Origin: Quadrisphaera sp. | GTDB taxonomy: Bacteria; Actinomycetota; Actinomycetes; Actinomycetales; Quadrisphaeraceae | DNA: 17,306 nt | Assembly (NCBI GenBank): GCA_029258695.1 | Contig: JARIBR010000111.1 | Span: 1 to 17,306, forward strand | Direction of reading: 5' to 3' | Part shown: positions 1 through 8,355 of the stretch, in pieces | Numbering within the stretch: the stretch's first letter is position 1 | Layout: every line of letters starts with the position of its first letter | Position numbers and translations under genes: made by a program | Notes under the pieces: generated by a model | What the model saw: the letters and a program-made list of their open reading frames with translations, nothing else | Told to the model about the DNA's origin: nothing | The model's database searches: none

Positions 1-152
1 TCCTCGTCGGCTCGGTGGCCGCGGCGCTGATCGCCACCGTCCTGCTGCGGGCGCGCAACCGGACCTACCGGCGCATCTGGGAGGCGGAGAACGCCGACAC
101 CGACGCGGACGGCATCCCTGACGTCTACGAGGACGACGTCCAGCAGGGGTGA
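1..152 (+). CDS. nhaA: Probable NhaA Na+/H+ antiporter, C-terminal end only
   Basis: Reading from base 3, an open frame runs in from outside the window and stops at TGA 150-152. The visible 49 residues are a hydrophobic helix (LVGSVAAALIATVLL), a basic stop-transfer stretch (RARNRTYRRI) and an acidic tail containing DADGIPDVYEDD. From memory, an inner-membrane helix followed by RNR-Y-R and a D-x-D-x-DGIPDVY tail is typical of actinobacterial NhaA proteins, which swap Na+ for H+ across the membrane. The family call rests on this tail alone, because the catalytic helices lie outside the window. A second, different Na+/H+ antiporter gene faces it convergently 59 bases downstream, which supports a pH/Na+ homeostasis locus. 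It could be another membrane protein with a similar tail. Confidence 0.6.
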   Translation, partial: LVGSVAAALIATVLLRARNRTYRRIWEAENADTDADGIPDVYEDDVQQG

Positions 153-211
153 GGCTGCTCGGGCTCGGCGCACCACCTGCAGGGAGCGACGACGTCCGTG
201 CCGATCACCAC

Positions 212-1503
212 CTACACGCGGACGTCCTCGACGGCACCGCCGTCGGAGCCTGAGGTGCCGTGCTCGGTCAGCCACCGTTGGCGGGTCGCGTCGAGCCAGC
301 GCACCACGGGCGTCGCGGTCGACCCGTGGACGACCACGGAGAGAGCGACGGCGAACCCGACGGCGGACCACAGCGGCGGACCGGGGAGCTCAGCGTTCTC
401 CAGGGCGTACGCCAGGTAGTACAGCGATCCGATCCCCCTGACGCCGAAGAACGCGATGACGACGCGTTCGCGCGGCCCACCGGCGGTACCGAGCAGGCTG
501 ATCCACCCCACCAGGGGCCGGATGGCGAAGATCAGCAGGACCCCTGTGGCGGCGAGCCCCAGGTGAGATCCGCGAGCAGGCCGTCGGCGATGGCCACCCC
601 GAGCAGGAGCACCAGCCAGGCGGTGAGCATGCGCTCGACCTGCTCGACGAACCGGTGGGCGACCTGGTGGGCGCCGTGGGAGCGTTCGGACGAGCGCATC
701 GCGCACGCGGCGACGAAGACGGCCACGAAGCCGTAGCCGGTGGCCAGCTGGGTGATCCCGTAGGCGAGGAACGTCACCGTCAGGGCGGTGAAGCCGTCGA
801 GGCTCTCGGACAGACGCAGCGGGCTCGCGCTCGCACGGAAGAACAGCCATCCCAGACCCCTGCCGACGACCAGCCCGACGACGATGCCGATCACCACGCG
901 CAGCACCACGTCGACGACGAGCCACCCGCCCAGCCAGCCGCCCCACCCGCCGGCGGTCGCCAGGGCGATGGCGAGGTAGACGGCCGGGAAGGCGGCCCCG
1001 TCGTTGAGCCCTGCCTCCGCGGTGATGGCGAAGCGTGCCTCGGCCTCCTGCGTCCGCTCGCTGGGCTCGCCGACCTGGACGTCCCCGGCCAGCACGGGGT
1101 CGGTGGGAGCCATCACAGCCCCCAGCAGCACGGCGGCAGCCAGCGGGAGACCCCCCATCACGCTGCCGGTGACGGCGACCAGGATGATCGTCAACGGCAT
1201 GGCGATCGCGATCAACCGCCAGGCTGACGCCCACCGCCGCCAGCCGACGGGACGGTCGATCGCCAGCCCGGCGCCCATGAGCGCGATGATCACCACCACC
1301 TCGGTGAGGTGCTCGACGAGCGGGCCGCGCTCGAGGGGGTCGACGTCGGGCAGGCCGGGGACGAGACCGAGGCCCGCGCCCAGGAGCAGGAACGCCAGGG
1401 GCAGGCTGAAGGGCCGGTCGTGGAGGAACCGGGGCAGGACGGCCGCCAGGAGGGCGCTGAACCCTGCCAGGGTGAAGACGACGAAGGCGAGCACGACGAG
1501 CAT
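212..1503 (-). pseudogene. CPA1 (NhaP-type) Na+/H+ antiporter split by a -1 frameshift
   Basis: Two overlapping minus-strand frames together encode one cation:proton antiporter. The N-terminal part starts at ATG 1503 and carries multiple membrane helices. It includes the CPA1 landmarks PTDPV (residues 133-137) and EAGLNDGAAFP (163-173), where N167-D168 is the ion-binding ND pair. This frame stops at 532 just after LLADLTWG. The same protein continues in the next frame as LAATGVLLIFAIRPL, then the conserved RERVVIAFFGVRGIGSLYY near the C-terminus, and ends at TAG 212-214. Adding one C to the C-run at 557-560 (a G-run in the mRNA) joins the parts into about 430 residues, a normal family length. 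The break may be a true loss of function or a homopolymer sequencing error, and codon use either side looks intact. No good ribosome site precedes the ATG. The product would expel Na+ in exchange for protons. Confidence 0.88.
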
Positions 1504-1546
1504 CGTTCGTCGCCCGACCGACGGATGAGACGTGTGTGGTGCTGGG

Positions 1547-1619
1547 CGCCCCCGGCTGGATTCGAACCAGCGGCCAACAGATTAGAAGTCTGTCGCTCTA
1601 TCCACTGAGCTACGGGGGC
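1547..1619 (-). tRNA. tRNA-Arg (anticodon TCT)
   Basis: Reading the minus strand from 1619, a full cloverleaf is visible. The acceptor stem GCCCCCG pairs with CGGGGGC. The D arm is GCTC/GAGC, the anticodon stem ACAGA/TCTGT holds loop CTTCTAA, and the T arm GCTGG/CCAGC holds TTCGAAT. The anticodon TCT reads AGA, a rare arginine codon in such a GC-rich genome. The discriminator base is G. The 3' CCA is not encoded (CCC follows), so it must be added by tRNA nucleotidyltransferase, as is common in actinobacteria. The gene stands alone between the antiporter and the GTPase pair. Confidence 0.97.
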
Positions 1620-1672
1620 CGGGCCAGCCGCGGTGGCGTGCACCGGGCGTGGACCAGGCATCATCCTTCCCC

Positions 1673-3502
1673 ATGGGCACCCCGGGGTCGAGCAGCGCAG
1701 CGCCCGCCCAAGCTGAGGCCGCTCTCGTGGAGCGGCTCGAGGCGCTCGCGGCCGACGTCGACTCCCTGGCGCTCCCGCTGCCCACCCCCGGCGCCCCGGC
1801 GGCTGCAGGGGTCAAGAGAGCCCTGAGCGGCCAGCTCGAGGACCACCTCCTGCCGCGCCTGCGCCGGATGGACGCGCCCCTCCTCACCGTGGTCGGGGGC
1901 TCGACAGGGGCCGGCAAGTCCACCCTGGTCAACTCCCTGCTCGGTCGGGTGGTCACGACCCCCGGCGTGCTGAGGCCGACCACCCGTCGACCGACCCTCG
2001 TCCACGCTCCGGCCGACGCCGCGTGGTTCGCCTCGCGCGAGGTGCTGCCCTCGCTGCCGCGGACGACGGGGGGCTCGGCTCAGGACGGGTCCAGCCCGTC
2101 GGACGGCTCGTCGGGGGCCGCCGCGGACGACGCGCGCGGGGTCCACCTCGTGACGGACGCGGCGATGCCGCCCGGTTTCGCCCTGCTCGACGCCCCGGAC
2201 ATCGACTCGGTGGTGAGCGCCAACCGCGATCTCGCCGCGCAGCTCCTGGGGGCGGCTGACCTGTGGATCTTCGTCACCACGGCGGCGCGCTACGGCGACG
2301 CGGTGCCGTGGTCGGTGCTCGCCGGCGCCGCCGAGCGCGGGACCGCGCTGGCCCTGGTGCTCGACCGGGTCCCCACCGAGCCACCCGGCGTCGCTGCGGA
2401 GATCACCGCTGACCTGCAGCGTCTCCTCGCCGAGGCCTCGCTGGGCTCGGCCCCCCTCTTCGTCGTCCCCGAGAGCCCGCTGTCCGGCGGGCTGCTCCCC
2501 CCGAGCGCCACCGCGGGCCTGCGGGAGTGGCTCGGGCTGGTGGGCTCCGACGCGCAGCGGCGCGATGAGGTGGTGCGCGCCACCCTCACCGGCGCGCTGA
2601 CCTCCCTGGCACCCCGCGTGGCGGCGCTGACCGACGCGGCGCAGGAGCAGCAAGCGGCGGTGGACGCCCTGCGCGCGCGGCTCGACGAGATCTACGGCGG
2701 CGCCCGCGAACGGCTGGACGAGCACCTCACCGACGGGTCGGTGCTGCGCGGGGAGGTCCTGGCGCGTTGGCAGGAGTTCGTCGGGACGGGGGCACTGATC
2801 ACCTCGATGCAGTCGGCCGTGGGCCGAGCGCGCGACGCGCTGACCCGGGTGGTCACGAACCGGCCCGCCCCGGTGCGCCGCCTCGACGAGGCCGTGAGCA
2901 CGGGGGTGGCAGCCCTGGTCGTCGACGCGGCCGCCGGCGCCAGGGAGGACGCCCTGCTCGCGTGGCGGGCCGACCCGTCGGGAGCAGCGGTGCTGGCGGC
3001 GTCGCCGCCGGAGGTCCGTGACGACGTGCTGCCCGACCGCGCGCTGGAGCAGGTGGAGCGGCTCGTCCGGGACTGGCAGGGCTTCGTCCTGAACCTCGTC
3101 TCCGAGAACGGGCAGGGACGCCGCACCCAGGCGCGGATGCTCTCGCTGGGGGTCTCCGGGGTCGGGGCCGCGCTCATGGTCGCCGTCTTCGCCGGCACCG
3201 CCGGGCTGACCGGTGCAGAGGTCGGGATCGCCGGGGGTACCGCGGTGCTCTCCCAGCGGGTGCTCGAGGCGGTCTTCGGTGAGGACGCGGTGCGGCGCCT
3301 GGCCACCGAGGCGCGCGCCGACCTCTCCGAGCGCGTGGCACGGCTCATGGACGGCCAGCGCGACGCGCTCGCCTCGCGGCTGCCCGCGCTCGACGAGGGT
3401 CTGGTCGCACGGCTGCGGGCGCCGCTGGACGTCGCGGTCACCTCGGCGACGGCTGACAGGGCTGACCCTGACGCCGCGGACCGCGCCGGGGGTGGGTCGT
3501 GA
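1673..3502 (+). CDS. Dynamin-like / YfjP-type membrane-associated GTPase, first of a pair
   Basis: The product is a 609-residue protein with an N-terminal GTPase domain. The P-loop is GGSTGAGKST (75-84), followed by RPTTRRPT (101-108, probable G2 threonine). The G3 region is LLDAPDIDSV (171-180), with DAPD in place of DxxG. A degenerate G4 sits at LDRVP (230-234), which lacks the usual N/TKxD. A Gly/Ser-rich loop at about 130-150 interrupts the domain. The long helical C-terminal half carries one hydrophobic hairpin-like segment (about 489-525). This layout of GTPase, helical stalk and membrane-inserting segment is that of bacterial dynamin-like proteins and the actinobacterial GTPase pairs annotated as YfjP-like. 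Its stop overlaps the next gene's start by 4 bases (GTGA), so the two are translationally coupled and may act together on membranes. I chose ATG 1673. A GTG at 1649 is possible, and neither has a clear ribosome site. The biological role is inferred. Confidence 0.85.
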   Translation: MGTPGSSSAAPAQAEAALVERLEALAADVDSLALPLPTPGAPAAAGVKRALSGQLEDHLLPRLRRMDAPLLTVVGGSTGAGKSTLVNSLLGRVVTTPGVLRPTTRRPTLVHAPADAAWFASREVLPSLPRTTGGSAQDGSSPSDGSSGAAADDARGVHLVTDAAMPPGFALLDAPDIDSVVSANRDLAAQLLGAADLWIFVTTAARYGDAVPWSVLAGAAERGTALALVLDRVPTEPPGVAAEITADLQRLLAEASLGSAPLFVVPESPLSGGLLPPSATAGLREWLGLVGSDAQRRDEVVRATLTGALTSLAPRVAALTDAAQEQQAAVDALRARLDEIYGGARERLDEHLTDGSVLRGEVLARWQEFVGTGALITSMQSAVGRARDALTRVVTNRPAPVRRLDEAVSTGVAALVVDAAAGAREDALLAWRADPSGAAVLAASPPEVRDDVLPDRALEQVERLVRDWQGFVLNLVSENGQGRRTQARMLSLGVSGVGAALMVAVFAGTAGLTGAEVGIAGGTAVLSQRVLEAVFGEDAVRRLATEARADLSERVARLMDGQRDALASRLPALDEGLVARLRAPLDVAVTSATADRADPDAADRAGGGS

Positions 3503-5241
3503 GCCGCCTGCGCCGCCGGGGGAGCGAGCCCGCCACCACGGCGGGTGACGACCTCGAGACCCGCCTGGCCGCGCTGGAGCGGGCCTTGCTCGCCGGTGGC
3601 GACCGCCTGGAGACCGGCGCTGCCGCCCGCGCCGCGCAGGTGGTGCGCCGCGGCCGGGAGCGTCGTGCGATGTCGACGACCCGCGGTGGCCCGGCGTCCA
3701 CCGTCGTCGCCCTGGCCGGCGCCACGGGGAGCGGAAAGTCCTCCCTGCTCAACGCCTTCGTCGGCCAGGACGTCGCCGTCGCCGGCGTGCGGCGCCCCAC
3801 GACGTCGTCGCCCACGGCCGTCTTCTGGGGCGAGGAGCCCTCACCTCTGCTCGACTGGCTGGACGTGCGGACCCGCCACCACGCGTCACCGGCGCAGCGC
3901 GGCGGGAGCGACGACCTCGAGGGACTCGTGCTGCTCGACCTCCCTGACCACGACTCCACCGACCTCGGCAACGCCCTGCAGGTCGACCGCATGGTCGAGC
4001 TCGTCGACCTCATGGTGTGGGTCGTCGACCCGCAGAAGTACGCGGACGCAGCCCTGCACGAGCGCTACCTGCAGCGCCTGACCGGTCACCAGGACCTCCT
4101 CCTCGTGGTGCTCAACCAGGTGGACACCCTCGACGAGGCGTCAGCGGACGCCTGCGAGCGGGATCTGCGGGCGCTCCTGGACGCCGACGGGCTGCCCCGC
4201 GTCGACGTGGTGAGGACGTCGGCGCGCACCGGCGAGGGCGTGGCGGAGCTGCGGCGGACCGTCGCCGAGGCGGTGGCGACGACGTCGGCGGCGACGCGGC
4301 GCACCGAGGCCGACGTCGAGGTCGCCGCCGGTCACCTGGCCGCCTCGCTCGGCGCGGCGGAGCCGGACCTCGGCGCTCGAGGCGCGCAGGCGCTCGTGGA
4401 CGCGCTGTCCGCCGCGGCCGGCGTGCCGACCGTGCTCGACGCGGTGAGGCGCAGCGAGCTGCGCACGGGCCGCCGGCTGACGGGCTGGCCGGCGCTGACG
4501 TGGGTGGGCCGGTGGCGGCGGGACCCCCTGGCACGGCTGAGGGTGCTCGGGAGGGTCAGCGGTGGCGCACGCGGGCGCGCCGACGCGGAGCCGTCCGTCG
4601 AGGCGGCCGCGGACGCCTCCCACGCCCGGCTGGTGCGCAGCTCGCTCACCGGTCCCACCCCCACCGAGCGCGCCCGGGTCGCCACGGCGGCGCGCTCGGT
4701 GGCGTCCGGCGCCGCCGCGGGCCTCCCGCAGCGGTGGGCCGATGCGGTGCGGGCGAGCCTGGCGCCCTCGGGGGACGACGTCGGCGGTGAGGTCGCCGAC
4801 GCGCTGGACCAGGCGCTCGTCGGCGTGCCCCTGCAGGTCGCCCCGCCCTGGTGGCAGCGCGGGGCGCTCTGGGTCCAGCGCGCGGTGGCGGTGGTGGGTG
4901 TGCTCGCGCTGGCGTGGACCCTCGCGTGGGCTGCTGCCCTGTGGTTGGCGCTGCCGGTCCCGCCGCCGATGACGGTGGGCCGTGAGCCGCTGGACCTCCC
5001 CCTGCCCTGGGTGGCCCTCGCGGCGGCGGTCGTGGTGGGCGTCGTCCTGGCGCTGCTCCTGCGCCCCCTCGTGGCCGCGAGGGCGCGGCGACGCACGGCG
5101 GTCGTGCGCCAGCAGCTGAGGGCGCGGGTGGAGCTGGTGGCCGCGCAGACGCTGCTCGAGCCGGCGGCGCGCGTCCTCGACGACCACCGGGAGGCGCGGC
5201 TCGCCGTGGCCGAGGCGGCCGGTCGGGCCGTGAGCCGCTGA
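3499..5241 (+). CDS. Dynamin-like / YfjP-type GTPase with two C-terminal membrane helices, second of the pair
   Basis: This 580-residue protein starts at GTG 3499 inside the previous gene's stop codon, with a purine-rich GGGGGTGGG just upstream. The GTPase motifs are complete: G1 GATGSGKSS (74-82), G2 RRPTTSSPT (98-106), G3 DLPDHDST (147-154), G4 NQVD (206-209, a TKxD variant) and G5 SARTGEG (241-247). An Ala/Arg-rich helical middle follows. Two membrane helices lie near 461-487 and 501-526, and then a basic, probably cytoplasmic, tail. Its G motifs are better conserved than those of its partner, so it is probably the more active GTPase. Paired membrane GTPases of this sort resemble Streptomyces DynA/DynB, which stabilise division rings. 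Whether these are orthologues cannot be told from sequence reading alone. A general YfjP-family GTPase is the safe name. Confidence 0.87.
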   Translation: MSRLRRRGSEPATTAGDDLETRLAALERALLAGGDRLETGAAARAAQVVRRGRERRAMSTTRGGPASTVVALAGATGSGKSSLLNAFVGQDVAVAGVRRPTTSSPTAVFWGEEPSPLLDWLDVRTRHHASPAQRGGSDDLEGLVLLDLPDHDSTDLGNALQVDRMVELVDLMVWVVDPQKYADAALHERYLQRLTGHQDLLLVVLNQVDTLDEASADACERDLRALLDADGLPRVDVVRTSARTGEGVAELRRTVAEAVATTSAATRRTEADVEVAAGHLAASLGAAEPDLGARGAQALVDALSAAAGVPTVLDAVRRSELRTGRRLTGWPALTWVGRWRRDPLARLRVLGRVSGGARGRADAEPSVEAAADASHARLVRSSLTGPTPTERARVATAARSVASGAAAGLPQRWADAVRASLAPSGDDVGGEVADALDQALVGVPLQVAPPWWQRGALWVQRAVAVVGVLALAWTLAWAAALWLALPVPPPMTVGREPLDLPLPWVALAAAVVVGVVLALLLRPLVAARARRRTAVVRQQLRARVELVAAQTLLEPAARVLDDHREARLAVAEAAGRAVSR

Positions 5242-5244
5242 CCG

Positions 5245-5312
5245 CTCTCCACCCGCGGGTCCTCACGGGCGGCTCTCCACAGGCTGACGGCCACGACGGT
5301 GCGCTGTCCACA
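5245..5312 (+). promoter_or_regulatory. Three DnaA-box-like motifs upstream of the SSB-family gene
   Basis: Three similar nonamers lie on the plus strand in the gap before the SSB-family gene: CTCTCCACC (5245-5253), CTCTCCACA (5273-5281) and CTGTCCACA (5304-5312). They are spaced 28 and 31 bases apart. The third is one base from the high-GC actinobacterial DnaA box TTGTCCACA, and the second is two bases away. They could be regulatory DnaA sites or chance. No convincing -35/-10 pair was seen in the gap. Confidence 0.3.
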
Positions 5313-5313
5313 G

Positions 5314-5340
5314 GTCCGGGGTCGCTGTCCGGGGGTCGCT
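5314..5340. repeat. Short tandem duplication in the SSB leader
   Basis: GTCCGGGGTCGCT (5314-5326) is followed directly by GTCCGGGGGTCGCT (5327-5340). These are two copies of one 13-14 base unit differing by one G. It may lie near the transcription start of the SSB-family gene. It may be a simple slippage product. Confidence 0.6.
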
Positions 5341-5398
5341 GCGCGCTCGCCGCAGGCTGGGTCGGTGCTCGCACCGTGCGGGCCGTGAGGGGAGCATC

Positions 5399-5932
5399 GT
5401 GCGTGACACCCAGATCACCGTCGTCGGCAACCTCGCCGCCGACCCCGTCCGCCGCCAGATCGACGGCGGACGCTTCATGACCACCTTCCGCATCGCCTCG
5501 ACGTCCCGCCGGCTGAGGGAGGGGGAGTGGACGGACGGCGACACCAGCTGGTGGGACGTCACCGCCTTCGCAGGTCTCGGCGAGAACGCGGCCGCCTCGC
5601 TGGCCAAGGGCCAGCGCGTGGTCGTCCACGGCAGGGCGAGCGTCGAGCAGTGGAGCTCGCGCGGCGAGAACGGCGAGGAGCGCTCGGGCACGCGGGCCCG
5701 TGTCACCGCGGACGCGCTGGGGCACGACCTGACGTACGGCACGTCGGCGTTCGTGCGCGTGGTCCGCGCGAGCGAGCACGGCGCACCCACGGGTGCGGAC
5801 GTCGCCGCGGCGATGGGTGCCCGCGTCGACGCGGACGGCGTGCTGGTCGGGGGTGGCCCGGAGGACGGGGAGTGGACAGGGCAGGGCTCCGCCGAGCCGA
5901 GCGACCCGGTGGAGGAGCCGGTCGCGGCCTGA
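5399..5932 (+). CDS. Single-stranded DNA-binding protein paralogue (SsbB-like) without the acidic tip
   Basis: The start is GTG 5399, behind a good ribosome site (AGGGGAG a few bases upstream). The 177-residue product begins with one OB-fold: RDTQITVVGNLAADPVRR, then FRIAST, then WWDVTAFAGLGENAAASLAKG and QRVVVHGRASVEQW. This is the classic SSB pattern of aromatic residues (W, F, Y) that stack on ssDNA, and it runs to about residue 115. The rest is an acidic, Gly-rich linker ending EEPVAA. The usual C-terminal tip (DDDxPF) that recruits replication and repair proteins is absent. Actinobacteria commonly carry two SSBs: the essential one beside rpsF/rpsR, and a shorter-tailed paralogue such as mycobacterial SSBb or Streptomyces SsbB. 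This looks like the second. The coding frame ends convergently to the MMPL gene. Confidence 0.92.
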   Translation: MRDTQITVVGNLAADPVRRQIDGGRFMTTFRIASTSRRLREGEWTDGDTSWWDVTAFAGLGENAAASLAKGQRVVVHGRASVEQWSSRGENGEERSGTRARVTADALGHDLTYGTSAFVRVVRASEHGAPTGADVAAAMGARVDADGVLVGGGPEDGEWTGQGSAEPSDPVEEPVAA

Positions 5933-6052
5933 GCGACCGGAGCCCGTGACGGGGGTCGGGCGGGTCGCGCGTCGAGGGGACGCGGCGCGCCTCCCGCCGG
6001 GCCGGTCGCTGTCACCCCGAGGGTGGGTGCCAGCAGGTCGGTCACCACGGAT

Positions 6053-6076
6053 GCGCCCGAGCGCCCGAGCGCCCGA
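6053..6076. repeat. Three tandem copies of an 8-base unit
   Basis: GCGCCCGA occurs three times in direct succession, followed by a partial fourth (GCGCCGGC). It lies in the 152-base gap between the convergent SSB and MMPL genes, 8 bases beyond the MMPL stop codon. It is probably slippage. I saw no clear terminator stem with a T-run in this gap, only a distant inverted pair (GCGACCGG 5932-5939 with CCGGTCGC 6002-6009). Confidence 0.65.
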
Positions 6077-6084
6077 GCGCCGGC

Positions 6085-8355
6085 TCAGCGACCGGGAGCG
6101 CCCCCGGGGGTGAGCACGCGCTCGCCGTCACCGCGAGGGTGGTCGCCGTCGCGGCCGGCGGCGTCCGCCGGTCCGTCGGTCCCGCGGCGGGCCGGCTCGT
6201 CCTCCAGCGCGGAGCCCTCGGCGTCAAGCTGGGGGATCCAGCCCAACCACGAGGGCAACCACCAGGCGGCGCGTCCCAGCAGCGACATCACGGCCGGCAC
6301 GAAGACCATGCGCACGACGAACGCGTCGAAGATGATGCCCACGGCCAGGCCGAAGGCGAAGGGCTTGACCTGGGCGTCGCCGGTGGGCACGAAGCCGGCG
6401 AAGACCGAGAACATGCTGGCGGCGGCGGCGACCACCACCGGCGCCGCGCGGTGGAAGCCCGAGGTGATGGCCTCCCGCGCCGGCGCGCCCTTGGTGTGGG
6501 CCTCGTGCATGCGCGAGACGAGGAAGATCTGGTAGTCCATCGCCAGGCCGAACAGCACCCCGACGATGATGATCGGGGCCAGGCTCAGCAGCGGGCCGGT
6601 GGAGTCGGGCCGCACCACGTCGGCGAGCCACCCCCACTGGAAGACCGCGGTCGTGGCGCCGAGCGCGGCGCCGATGGTGAGCAGGAAGCCCACCACCCCC
6701 ACGACGGGCACGAGGAGGGAGCGGAAGAGCAGCACCAGCAGCACCAGCGCCAGACCGACCACGACGGCCAGGTAGATGGGCAGCGCCGTGTCGAGGCTCT
6801 CGGCCACGTCCACGCTCACCGCGGTCGAGCCGGTGACGTAGGCCCGTGCGGCGCTGTCGCTGTCGGTGTCGGCGATCTCGGCGCGCAGGTCGGTGACGAG
6901 GTCCTCGGTGGCCGCGCTGTCGGGGGCCGAGGCGGGGATGACGGTGACGAGCGCCGCGGTCCCGGCCGGGTTCGGCTGGGGAGGGGTGGCCAGGGCCACG
7001 TCGTCCAGCGTCCCCGCGACCTCGGCGATGTCGCCCGCGCGCTCCGCGGCTCCCTCGCCGTCGACGAGCACCAGCAGCGGTCCGCTGACGCCGGGGCCGA
7101 ACCGGTCGGCCAGGATCGCCTCGGCGCGGGCCTGGGTGGAGCCGTCGGCGGGCTGGATGACCAGGGAGGTGCGCATGGACGCCGCGGGGATCGCGATCAC
7201 GACGAGCACCACGATGGAGACGAGCACCGCGGGCCAGCGGTGGCGGGTCACCGCGGAGCCCCAGCGGTCGAAGCCGCTGCGCCGCTCGTCGCCCGCCGTG
7301 TCAGCGGTGGCGCCGACGCCGCGCCGGGCGTCACCGCGGAGCTTTCGGGGAAGGACCCGCTCCCCGAGGTAGGCCAGCAGCGCGGGCACCAGCGTGAGGG
7401 CGATGAGCACGGCGATGATGACGGTGGCGGCGGCCGCGAGGCCCATCTGCGTGAGGAAGGGGATGCCGGCGATCGTCAGCGCGGCCAGCGCGATGATGAC
7501 GGTGCCGCCGGCGACGAGGACGGCGGAGCCCGCGGTGCCCACCGCCATGGCGATGGCGTCGGGCACGCTGCGCCCCTTCAGCAGCTCCTGGCGGTGACGC
7601 GTGATGATGAACAGCGCGTAGTCGATCCCGACGGCCAGCCCCAGCATCGCGGCGAGGATCGGCGTGGTCGACTGCAGCTCGGTGAGTCCCGAGACCATGA
7701 CGATCCCGAGCAGCCCGACGCCGACGCCGACGACGGCGGTGAGCAGGTTCATGCCGGCGGTCACGAGCGAGCCGAACGTGATCGCGAGGACGGCGAGGGC
7801 CACGAGGACGCCGATGACCTCGGCGGGGCCGCCGACGTGCACCGGCTCGGCGGAGGCCTCTCCGGTGACCTCGGCGGTCAGCCCGGCGTCGCGGGCGTCG
7901 TCCAGGACGTCGCGCAGCCCGCCCCGCTCGTCCTCGGTGATGTCCGGAGCGGTGTCCTCGTAGACGACCGTGGAGTAGGCGGCGCGCTGGTCCGGAGAGA
8001 TGGTGGGCGTCGCCGGGTCGAGGGGGTTGCTCGCGGAGACCACGCCGGGCAGGTCGCCCAGCTCCGCGACGATCCCCGCGAGCACCTGCGCCTGCTGCGG
8101 CTCGGTGATCATCGCGCCGTCGGGCGCCTGGAGGACCACCTGGGCCGAGTCGCCGTCCGGGCGGTCGAAGCGGTCCGCCAGCAGGTCCAGGGCGGTGGAG
8201 GACTCCTGGCCCGGCACGTTGAAGGTCGTCACGGTCTTGCCGTTGAGGGCGAGCGCGCCGGCGCCGGCGGCGAGGAGCACGAGGGCCCACGCGAGCACGA
8301 CGATCAGGCGGCGCCGCACGGCGGCGAGGCCGAGGCGGTGGAGGAGCGTGGCCAT
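6085..8355 (-). CDS. MMPL-family RND transporter (proton-driven efflux/lipid export)
   Basis: This 756-residue protein has the two-fold MMPL layout. TM1 is near residues 17-37, then comes an extracytoplasmic loop (about 40-175), TM2-6 (about 180-330), a cytoplasmic linker, TM7 near 373-393, a second loop (to about 520) and TM8-12 (to about 690). The proton-relay Asp-Tyr pairs are present in both halves: GIDYALF (D245-Y246) and GLAMDYQIF (D607-Y608), as in MmpL3-type pumps. A hydrophilic 60-residue C-terminal tail follows. Such proteins use the proton gradient to move drugs, fatty acids or lipids across the inner membrane. The ATG at 8355 overlaps the TetR stop by one base (TGATG), with AAGGA six bases upstream, so it is co-transcribed and coupled to the regulator. 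The substrate is unknown, but a TetR partner suggests an inducible small-molecule or lipid export function. Confidence 0.95.
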   Translation of the reverse strand: MATLLHRLGLAAVRRRLIVVLAWALVLLAAGAGALALNGKTVTTFNVPGQESSTALDLLADRFDRPDGDSAQVVLQAPDGAMITEPQQAQVLAGIVAELGDLPGVVSASNPLDPATPTISPDQRAAYSTVVYEDTAPDITEDERGGLRDVLDDARDAGLTAEVTGEASAEPVHVGGPAEVIGVLVALAVLAITFGSLVTAGMNLLTAVVGVGVGLLGIVMVSGLTELQSTTPILAAMLGLAVGIDYALFIITRHRQELLKGRSVPDAIAMAVGTAGSAVLVAGGTVIIALAALTIAGIPFLTQMGLAAAATVIIAVLIALTLVPALLAYLGERVLPRKLRGDARRGVGATADTAGDERRSGFDRWGSAVTRHRWPAVLVSIVVLVVIAIPAASMRTSLVIQPADGSTQARAEAILADRFGPGVSGPLLVLVDGEGAAERAGDIAEVAGTLDDVALATPPQPNPAGTAALVTVIPASAPDSAATEDLVTDLRAEIADTDSDSAARAYVTGSTAVSVDVAESLDTALPIYLAVVVGLALVLLVLLFRSLLVPVVGVVGFLLTIGAALGATTAVFQWGWLADVVRPDSTGPLLSLAPIIIVGVLFGLAMDYQIFLVSRMHEAHTKGAPAREAITSGFHRAAPVVVAAAASMFSVFAGFVPTGDAQVKPFAFGLAVGIIFDAFVVRMVFVPAVMSLLGRAAWWLPSWLGWIPQLDAEGSALEDEPARRGTDGPADAAGRDGDHPRGDGERVLTPGGAPGR

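Noticed and set aside
212..1503. Programmed frameshifting in the antiporter
   Set aside because: There is no slippery heptamer with a following structure that I can identify, and the family is not known for recoding. A homopolymer indel is simpler.
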